In this document: one piece after another, positions 27,301 through 38,200 of the stretch | Layout of the letters: every line of letters starts with the position of its first letter | Position numbering within the stretch: the first letter of the stretch is position 1 | Source of the DNA: Chrysoperla carnea | Taxonomy: Eukaryota; Arthropoda; Insecta; Neuroptera; Chrysopidae | DNA: 64,000 nt | Assembly: GCF_905475395.1 (NCBI RefSeq) | Contig: NC_058339.1 | Span: forward strand, 58,909,172-58,973,171 | Direction of reading: 5' to 3' | Position numbers and translations under genes: made by a program | The notes under the pieces: generated by a model | The model's database searches: none | What the model was told of the DNA's origin: nothing | What the model saw: the letters and a program-made list of their open reading frames with translations, nothing else

Positions 27301-30300
27301 GCTTTGGGACTTCAAATGGAACGGAAATGGAATGGCTCAGATTTTCATGAGAAATCTTAATATTCTAGTTCGTTTCATGGTTAGGTGAATTTTTTTCCAG
27401 ATATCTCCAGAATCTCCCCGATATAAAGCCGTTCGTACTGGATTTTGGGAAATATCTTAAAAACCATTGCAAAAAAAATTATATAATAATATAATTATTT
27501 TGAAAAAATTTCTCCAGTCTCGTGAAAAAAAACGCCTAGCTATACAGAATTATATTTATGAGAAATTGCCCAATAAATTCATACTCGTACAATTTTTAAA
27601 CATGTTTTCAGTTTCGTATAGAGCTAGTATACATTTTTTTTTTTGAATCATGGACAAAAAGTAGCCGGGTAAGTATTAAAAATATGAGGATTGAGATCTC
27701 TGAACTCTCTCTTAACTCTCGGATCTCCTATACTCGAGTCCTTTATTAACCCAAAAATTCACGTTGCTACATCGAAAATTGTCATATTCATATCCTTCTG
27801 CACTTTTTATTAGATTGGAATAACATCTGATCTGATCGATTTAAAAATTTGGGTATGTAAATTGGACTCAACTGAAAAGTTTTCGGAAGGATTTTTTGGA
27901 AATTATTTCAACTTATAGACGATTCCATTTGAGGTGACAAGATTATTTGCGCGTTTAATGATAGATATCTTCTAATTAAAAAACAATTTTAAGGATATTA
28001 TTCTTTGAAGTTGTAAATTTTACTTTCACTTAATTGTCTTTTATTTACGAGATATGCACCGTTAAATGCGTTTAAATGTTGCCCAACTCTAATAGAATAG
28101 AAAAAAAAAAACTGAATCTAAAATCCTCCTGGTGTTCCAAATTATATTTTGTCAACAGCTTTATTTTCATGGTTTAAACCTATTTTTGTTTGGAAACATT
28201 TGAAAGTATTTTAATTGCATTGTTGGTAATTTATAAAGGACTATTATTATCAAAGAAATTATGACTAAGATGTATTAGTATTAAAATATCATAGTTTATG
28301 TTTAGTAAATTCTAAGTTATTATAATAGAACGATTTTTAATTATGATAAGAAGCATTTCCTGTTGATAAAGGATTATTTTTAGAAGTAGTTAAAGTCTAT
28401 AGAAAATGTCCTTCTTGCCTACAAGTTTTATAATATTGTAATGTATACTTGCGCTCAATAAAAACGCAACACCATCTATATATCAGACATATTTGGTTCC
28501 ACATGTTTGTTTTTCAACTACCAAATAAATATATCTGATATAAAGATAATGTCGCGCTTTTATTGAACGCAAGTATACATCTAAATTTTCTTTGTATACT
28601 ATTCTACAATTTCTATGTATAGGATAAGTTGTAGTACATATGTACCTTGAATCTTCTGTAGTTATTCGATAGATTTTGTCATTTAGTGCACAACATTTGC
28701 ATTGAAATTAGATTATTTTATGAGCAGATAGGCTGAAGATTGATTTTCATTATGGTTTTGTTTTCGAATAAACTAAAAATAAACAATTTTTTACTTTTTT
28801 CGCAAAAAAAACTATGTATTTACTAAATATTGTACGCACTAAATATTACAATTCTTATCTTGGGTTTAATTGGTTTCCAAGTATATGTAAGCGAAGTATA
28901 AGTGGGGAATAATATCATCCCGTGTCATTAAAAGTACCAGTTGAAGCTACTACTAGACGCTCAGAGTAGTAGATGTATGGAAGAAAAAAGTGTAGGGTTT
29001 TCAATGTTTTAATCGCATAAATTTTATAATTCTATAATATTGAAGAAAGCGCCTTCAAGTGCATTAGATGTAAGTGATTCGAAGTACAATGTGGTTTGAG
29101 TCTTGACACAAATGTCATATACTATTTTTCACACATCTTTATTATTTAAGGAATAAAAGTGCTATAATAGGTTGGCTGATAAGTCCCCGGTCTGACACAT
29201 AGATGGCGTCGCTAGTATTAAATGCATATTATTTTTATATAGTACCAACCTTCAAATGATTCGTGTCAAAATTTGACGTCTGTAAGTCAATTAGTTTGTG
29301 AGATAGAGCGTCTTTTGTGAAGCAACTTTTGTTATTGTGAAAAAAATGGAAAAAAAGGAATTTCGTGTTTTGATAAAATACTGTTTTCTGAAGGGAAAAA
29401 ATACAGTGGAAGCAAAAACTTGGCTTGATAATGAGTTTCCGGACTCTGTATTTTTTCCCTTCAGAAAACAGTATTTTATCAAAACACGAAATTCCATTTT
29501 TTCCATTTTTTTCACAATAACAAAAGTTGCTTCACAAAAGACGCTCTATCTCACAAACTAATTGACTTACAGACGTCAAATTTTGACACGAATCATTTGA
29601 AGGTTGGTACTATATAAAAATAATATGCATTTAATACTAGCGACGCCATCTATGTGTCAGACCGGGGACTTATCAGCCTGTTAATCAGAGACATTTTCAA
29701 CATAAATGTAAATTTTTTAGACAAGGTATTACACCTTCCCCTAATAAATAATACAGTTAGTTTATTATAATTTCACATAAAAGTTAAGTGTCCATACCGT
29801 TTAACTCTAATTAACTAAATAAATATCTTTGCAAATCTAGTCAATAAATAAATGGTGGAAACGCAAATAAATTGAATAACATATCATTGCTTACAATGTG
29901 TTCTTAATTTATTTGCGCTCCCACCATATTTACTGAAGTTACTTTTTCAGTGGGTAATTAATACACAATTTCATTGAAATTATTAACTTTTCAGTATAGA
30001 GAAGTTATTGTAATCGATTCGGAAATCGCAATCGAAAGTTTCATGGTCAAGATAATGTATTATAATCACATTTAGATTGATGCCGAGAATTGAGTATGTG
30101 TGTTTTTTCTTCTTTTGTGTATGAATTTATCTAAGAGTTGAGTTAATGTTAAGGGATTGTCTTAAAAGCGTTTTTCCAAGACTGATACCTCCGCTTCAGA
30201 ATCGGATGAAAAGTTATATTTTTGATTATGCAATTCAGCTCATTCATGAGTAAATCCTGATGACAAGAGAAAATATTTTAATATACGGTAAATTTTTTCG

Positions 30301-32208
30301 ATGTTGTTTACAAATGAATATTTTTATGATTTTAAATAAACTTTTGAGCTTGAACATACTACTGTATAATGAATTTATTCAATTGTAGATTAAAATATAT
30401 TTACATAAAATTTGTAAATAGAAAAACGGAAATACCAAAAAATATACATGACCAGTTAAATATCAAGATAATTACTGTAAACCTTTTTATGTTGAGCAAA
30501 TCAAAGGCATTATTTTTCACTTATTATATGTTTGCTATAAATTTTTTTTTACTTTAATAATGGCTTTAAAAATCCATTAATTTTTTTTTTAATATATACT
30601 CTTTTTTCTTAACTTTAAAAAAATTGTTTTTAAAAAACATTAAACATATTTTAATTATGACTATAAAAATACTAAAAAAAATATACAACGAATTCAACAT
30701 TTACAAAAAAGCGTTTTTCCTCTAAAACCAACTGCCAAATTGGCAGTACACAGGTAGACATATTAAAAAAATGTTTTTAAAGCATTTTCATATCTCAGGC
30801 TTCATTTAGCCTATAGAAACAAACATTTGGATAAAATTTAAGTGATTTGTTATCCAGGTATATTCAATTTGCAGTCGATTTTTGAAAAAAATGCTAATTC
30901 ATTAGATACACTTTCTTCTTCATGTCAGATGGAATATTCAGTAAAATATTTGAAGATAAAACATTTTCTTGTAAGTTTAATCGACCCCATTTTAATGAAA
31001 TAAAACTCACAAAATGAAGCATTTCATACTAAAAACTGTAAAATTATTCTGCTTGAATTTTAACCGCTTTAACGGACCAATTTAAGTTTACAAATTACTT
31101 AGGCATAACCTTGGCGTTTTAAAGACTCTGATTAAGAAATAAACAATGCAATTTAATTAATAAACAATGATGACAGAACGGAAGGTGTGTTTTGTTAGTT
31201 AGATGAAGTCACGGAATTTCTTCGATATCTATCTATATTTATTATATGATTGCATACGATAGATATACCTATCATTTAATAGGTGTGGTAATTTTAGGAT
31301 GACAAGTATTAATAGACTGTCTATCTCTATGTATGCATGTGGCTTTGACCACATATAGTTAGATAATAAAAAACTCCTGAGCAATAGAGTTTCATCACTA
31401 AAGTCATATTTCTTCCTCGTTATATAGTTCTTTTTATAAAATGCGTTTTATTGAAATGGAATTTTTGTTTTCATGTTTTAAGGGCCAGAAGGGGGCGCTG
31501 GAAAGTTGAATCTACCAAAAGGCACATTCTTGATACTTAGTCAACATACATATTGATTTTTAACCATCTAGCTACATTTGAGGAGGCTATAAAGACGTTC
31601 AAAGCAATAAAAATAACGAAAAACCACATTTTATTTTGGTATAGAAAACGGAGAGTATGAATATCCAGAAAAGGCACATCCTTGACACTAACCCAATCTA
31701 TGTTTCGATTTTTAATTCCAGTTCAATTTTAAGATACTGTATAGAAATTTAAAGCTTTAAAAAAGCTTTCCGATGGGAAAACCTTCAAAACGGTCTAAAT
31801 GAGATTCTTCTTTTGTAACGCCCGCCTGGTAAACAACCCTATATACCAACTTTTAGCTATTTTTAACAAAAATAGCAATGGAAAATATATATCTCAATAT
31901 ATAAAAATCCTGTGCCACGATGTTAGTTAAGCTCCTTGTTGGTCCTACTTAAAAGATAGGATAGTTTTTATCTCAACTAATGAACGTCAATTTTTTAATT
32001 ACGAATTTAAAGTTATATTTTTTTTTATAGAAAAAGGCTTGAATTCACTTCTAAGCTCTACAAATTTTCTATAGATAGCGGTTAGAGTTATGCAATTTCC
32101 CTCCAACAATCTTATTTTTATACTGTTAAGTATTCAATAGATGACGACGCTGTGTTTAAATTTTAAATATTTTTTGATGCCACAGCAACGCGAGGCCCGG
32201 TCAGCTAG

Positions 32209-32267
<59 letters not shown>

Positions 32268-35200
32268 TGTCATTTGCAAAAATTCATTAATTGTATTTCG
32301 GGATCTTTCTCACCCCTCTCCGTTAGCATTCGATACAGTACATAAGTCCTAATTTTCGGGAAAAATATAACTACAAAGAAATATGTATCGTATAAGAAAT
32401 ATTGTACAGACTATTTAAATTATGTAATGGATTTTAAACGATTAAGTGTAAATATAATTTTCCAAGCATTGACCAAGGCTAAAGAAAGTAGGTTGGTTAT
32501 TGATATTAATGTTTTTGTCATTAAAATTATATTTATTTGCACCGGGCTTGAACGAAGACCAGAATGAGGCTTGAACCAATATTTGAAACTCAAGCTTAAA
32601 ATAATTTAATCGTTCGATGCTCATACAAAGATTGAGTCAAAGTTGGTTTCCAACCTTGGCCTAATGCTTAAATATTTCCACCCAGGCTCGTATTAATTTT
32701 GGCCTACTGATTATTTCCTCTATGGGTATTTATTTAATATTTGAATTTACTAAGTAGTTTTGATTTTCAATTGTTGAATCGTCTATATCGTGAATAACTA
32801 TTTATTGTTATTTTTATTAGTAATTTCGAGTAAAACACAAACCCGAAGCATTTTAATTCACAAAATTTTTGAATAAAAGTACTTCAATCATAAGCTGAGG
32901 TGAAGGGAATATAATTCCATCCATTGCGCCTCTGCATTCTTTATTTTACTTTGCTATATTTGTAATGAACACTACATCTATCGGGAGAAAATTTACCAAA
33001 AAACTTACCCTTTAACCATGTATGTCACAAGTTTTTAATTTGAAATGCATTTTCAAACTTTTTTATATCTACTATTACTACGGAGGTCAAACACTTATCT
33101 ACACTAACTATCTGCCCGTACGATTTACACGTGTTTTTCGACAAATAAATTGACAAAAAAAATCGGTGTGAAAATTATTTTATATTTGACACATTTTTAG
33201 TATTACAAATACGAGATCAATTCTGGTTTAATTCCTTTGTGTATTAATCATACACGTTAGTATCGTCGCGTAGAGTCATACTAAAATGGTTTACGGTACT
33301 AATGTCTAAGTTTGTATATCATGTTAAGTATTTTATAATGAAATAGTTTTCAATTAACGGATTAAAATGTGTATAATTTACATTTGATGACAAATAAGTA
33401 CATATTATGTTGAAGTAAAATAGCCTAAGAGTTCGGATACGTTTAAACCCCACATTTGCTATTAACAAGAAATATGTTGGATATCGCTAGCATATCTTAA
33501 CTAATAATAGAGATTTATAATAGAAGAGTCAACAAAAGCAGAGTGTTGATAAACCGATCATCTTAGTCAAAAAAAGTGGTCAACCTCGGAGTCTAACGGA
33601 ATAAGATAAGCTGAATTTTTGTACAAACGTTTATGTTGATAATACAAATGTTGTTTCAAAAGTCATATATGGTCACGTGTGCGCGTCCTTAGATATATTC
33701 AAGTTCAAAGATCGCGAAAATCCGTTTTTTCAGAATACCTCGTTTCCTTTGCTTTCAATCGTATTAACATTTATTATAAAAGTTGTATAGGATAAAATTC
33801 TCTAAAAATTGACTGAAATCTTTTTTTATGCCTTGGACCGTTTTTGTAATAGAGGGCACATAATATGAGAAGATGGATCCTCTACAACTTTTATAACAAA
33901 TATAAATACGATTGGAAGGAAAGAAAACGAGTTATGATCAAAAAACTTGTTTTTGCGACCTTTGACTTTGAATATCTGAGAACGCGCACTCGTGATCATA
34001 TGTGACTTTTGGAACAACATTTATAAAAAAAAGTTCATACAAAAATTCAGCTTATGCCTTTAAATTCTGAGGTGAAATAAGGTCTATTTTCTCAAACATT
34101 GTCATATTCAGTAATTTATCCTAAAGGCATGAAAGTTAATTACAATAATTTGGGGCCCCTAATCTTATAGAATCAATATTTACCCCGTATGTTTCTTGCA
34201 TTAAGTCACGATAGTAAAAAATAATTACAAAATTAAAGTCTTTAATGGAATATGTTGGGATTACAAGGTGGCCAACCGTCCCGTTTTTTACCGAAACATC
34301 CCAAAATGGAGATCATTTTATCACATCTTTGAGCTTGGTATTGAGGGACAGCAAAGTTAAGTGGGTATTATATGGTTCGAGTACCTTAAATGTTGTTTTA
34401 AAGATATGCATATGTTATTTAAAAAGATATTTCCACGAAAAAAAGAAATATTATAAGTGTTACCACTAAAATTTGAGGGACACGTTGTCCAAAAGATGTT
34501 ACCACTTAAAGATGGGATGTGTATTTTAAGAACATAATATATTAATTAATATATATGAGAACGTACAATTAGACTTACATTTTAAGTTCTTATAACACGC
34601 GTCTCATCCATTTAAATCGGAACATCTTTTTGAACAATATGCTTCTCCATTCTCCCAATTAATTGGTGACATAATTTGAACAAAATGTGCCCCATTTACG
34701 TGGTAACATCTTATTGAACAACCCTGTATAAATAACTTTTTACCCCTTATATTACGATTTATTTATTTATATTACGTATATTATATATTTCAAACAAGTT
34801 AGTATTATAATTAGGTACCTACATTAAAGTTTTGTTATAGTAACAAACGTTTAATAAATTATTTAAATGAAGCTATTGGGTACATGTATAGGTAATATGC
34901 CAAGGTACAAAATGATTAATCCGATAAGTTAAGTTCGTAAATAATGAAAATTATAAACTCATTTCTTTACGTTAGAGAATTAAATTCTTGTAATGTCTTG
35001 TTTTTTCTTTTGAATATTTTCTTTGCTTAAAATGTTTAAAATATTTTAAATAAAACATTAAACCCTTATAAAAAAACTTTTCGATATGTCTTACAATCTC
35101 TGACGCCAGGCAAAATATTAATAATCGGTCCTATTTGTCAGTTTTTAGTAGGCTGAGTTTAAAGTTTTGATTTCGGTTAAGTATCTTAAAAAATGTGACC

Positions 35201-38200
35201 CGTCACTCTGTACGGCTGCACAAAATTTCAAATCAATATTTCTATAAATAACGAAAATATGAGGGTGTCTTCATCTTAAATGCGACATACTGTATAATAA
35301 TATAAAATAATAATATTATTTGAATTGAAGTCTGTTTGTAGTTTTATAAAATGAAAATCAATAAATTGTTCACTTTATATTACAATTTTATGAATTATTT
35401 ATTATTACACGTTATTGTCACTACGTACATGTAAGTTCAGTCATACTCATTTATACATATTGTTACACATAAAATATGTTTGTTTATTAATGTTTTTGAA
35501 TTAAGAATAAAGAGGAAGAACATATAATATACCTTCTATTCCTCATTATAAACCTCCATGATAATTGGGACGATATGATGTCATTATTTTACATTGCAGG
35601 TATGTTTCCATATACAGTAATGTCAAAAGGGAATATCGATTTTTTCCCTCACATTTTTCAACAAAATTTGAAAATAGTAAAAGAGATGACAAAAAGGGAA
35701 ATTGAAATTAAAATCAGTTAAGAAATACATTGTTATAGGCATTTTAAACTACTAATTAGAGATATCGAACATAATATTTGACGTCATATACTATGTTTGC
35801 CATCAGAACTCCATATTAAATACCAATTTCGGGAACATACGCTGATATAAATGTAGATTTATGACATCATTTCGTATTAATTGGCATAGCCGTTTGTATT
35901 TAGCAACAGGAGAATAACTTATATCTTACTAGTACATATATATTAAAACAAATACATCGTATAAAGTCGTTTATTCCTTTTTTCCCATATTAACCTCCAT
36001 AACAGACTGCTACTTTATTCCTATAAGCAAAGAAGCGTCAGTAAAATACCCTTAACACATGCTACAATGTTTTTGAAAACTTCTATAATTTTGAAAAACC
36101 ACTCTTGTACCTTTACAAAGGAGAAAATGGTTTAGTGCCAAACCTCCCTTGGCCCAAGGCAGAAAGGAGACTGCAGTCTCTTGAGGCTGTAATAATTCAG
36201 GTTCGATTGTGTTTTAATTAAGAAATTAAAACAAGCAATTTAAAAGTAAATTAATCCTTTAGGATAATGCTATAATTGTAGTGAATAATAAGTACGGAAG
36301 AACTTTCTAGCACAAGATAAATTCGGTGTCTAAAACACAGAATAAGGTTTTCAAATAACGTCTCTTAAATTGCTTACCCAATAATTCAATGAATTTGGAT
36401 CCAATTAATATACAGAACTATTCTGAAGGCGAATACTAAATAAGAAAATCGTAAAAATCTACTATCACGTTCATTTTCTTTGTATAGTCTTTCCTCTCTA
36501 TTCTTTAGTCAAAGACGAATGTATATATATTGTATATTAATGAATTTGTTTCGTTTATGACGTCGAATTTATGTGGACAATTACGTTTATAACTAGATTG
36601 AATCTACTTCGAAGAATTTTCCATGCTCTATATTTTTATTTTTTTCTTGGCTGTATACATATACCAATTAAAAGGGATAAAGTGATCGAAGCTGCATTCC
36701 GGTTTAAATATTTGCTTGTTATATTAAAAAAGTTAACCATTTATATACCATCCGTCATTCAGCCCTTAAGAAGGGATTTTTCCTAAACATTTGTAAGGAG
36801 AACTTAATTGTAAGGGAATATTTCTACACATTTTATACGACATAAATAATCTACTCTTTTTATAGCAATGAATATATTTCAGTGAATCTTTTCATAAAGA
36901 AAGGATGGTAGAAGAAGATTATCCATAATTCAAAGCTATCTCCAATGAATATCTATGTCATTTTGATAATATTTTTCGATTTTCCAGCCTTGAATATATG
37001 TCATAATTAAATTTGTAATATGAACATTTAGCGAAACCACAAAAATAATATAATTGCAAATAAATAATTTTTATGAAAAATTCTAATATTGTTTTTTACA
37101 TTATATTTGAAATGTATTTTCCTCAAGTAATGACCCAATCAAAATCAAAATAAAATAAAAGAATATAATATATTCGATGGCTTGACCACTCTTAAAGTAA
37201 TAAGTTCACTTGAAAAAAGTTTAAAACTGTCTTGAACCGTACCGGCGGAATGCAATATTTGGATTAAAAAATATTTATTTAATGCTAGGATGCCTATTAG
37301 TTAGACGAAAATGGATTGACTAAATGAACACTTTTACTAAAATATCCAAGAGCCATTTTCACGGAGCACCGAAAAGCATATAATGTGTAAATTATTTTTT
37401 TCTATAAATATGTTTTTCAAACGTTTTTATACCATGTATATATGAAATATACATAGTATATTAAGTTTAGTCCCAAGTTTGTAACGCTTAAAAATATTGA
37501 TGCTATGAAAAAAATTTTGGAATAAGTGTTCATAAAATCACTTTCAATAATAACTCAAAAACGAAAAATGATATCATGCTGAAATTTTTACAGCGTGCTC
37601 AGGACATAAAAAGTGCGGCAACATATGTTAAATGTGTCTTGGGTCCTTGGGACTCATTTTGTTAACCGTTAGAGATAGAACAAAAATTTAAATGTAAAAA
37701 ATGTTTCTTGTAATAAAATAAACAACTTTTGTTTGAAACATTTTTTCGTAAACATCAGTGTTTACCCGTGAGAGCGCAAATTAGGCGCAATTTAAATAGT
37801 ATGTATTATATGGGAATATCAGTTATGTATGTGTGACAAGTATGTGTGTGTAATGTGACAGTATAATCAACACAATCTATACATGGTATTTTAAGAATTA
37901 ACTCAGTCAATTGTTTGTTTTCACTTTTTTATAGTTAATAACAGTTGAGATATTGCCAATTAATTACGGGGGAAATGCAATACTTAATAGCATATTATGT
38001 TTTTAAAAGCCAATGCCAATGAAACATTGAAATATTGTAGAATTTCTAGAATTGATTAATAATTCATATGTGATTTTTGAACATCTGTGTAACCGTGATA
38101 TTAGAAACACTATTAATACCAATCAATATTAATTTTTAATCTATTTGAAATATAGGTTAAGGTTTGAGTATATCTCGGACATATTAAGAAAAGGAAATAT

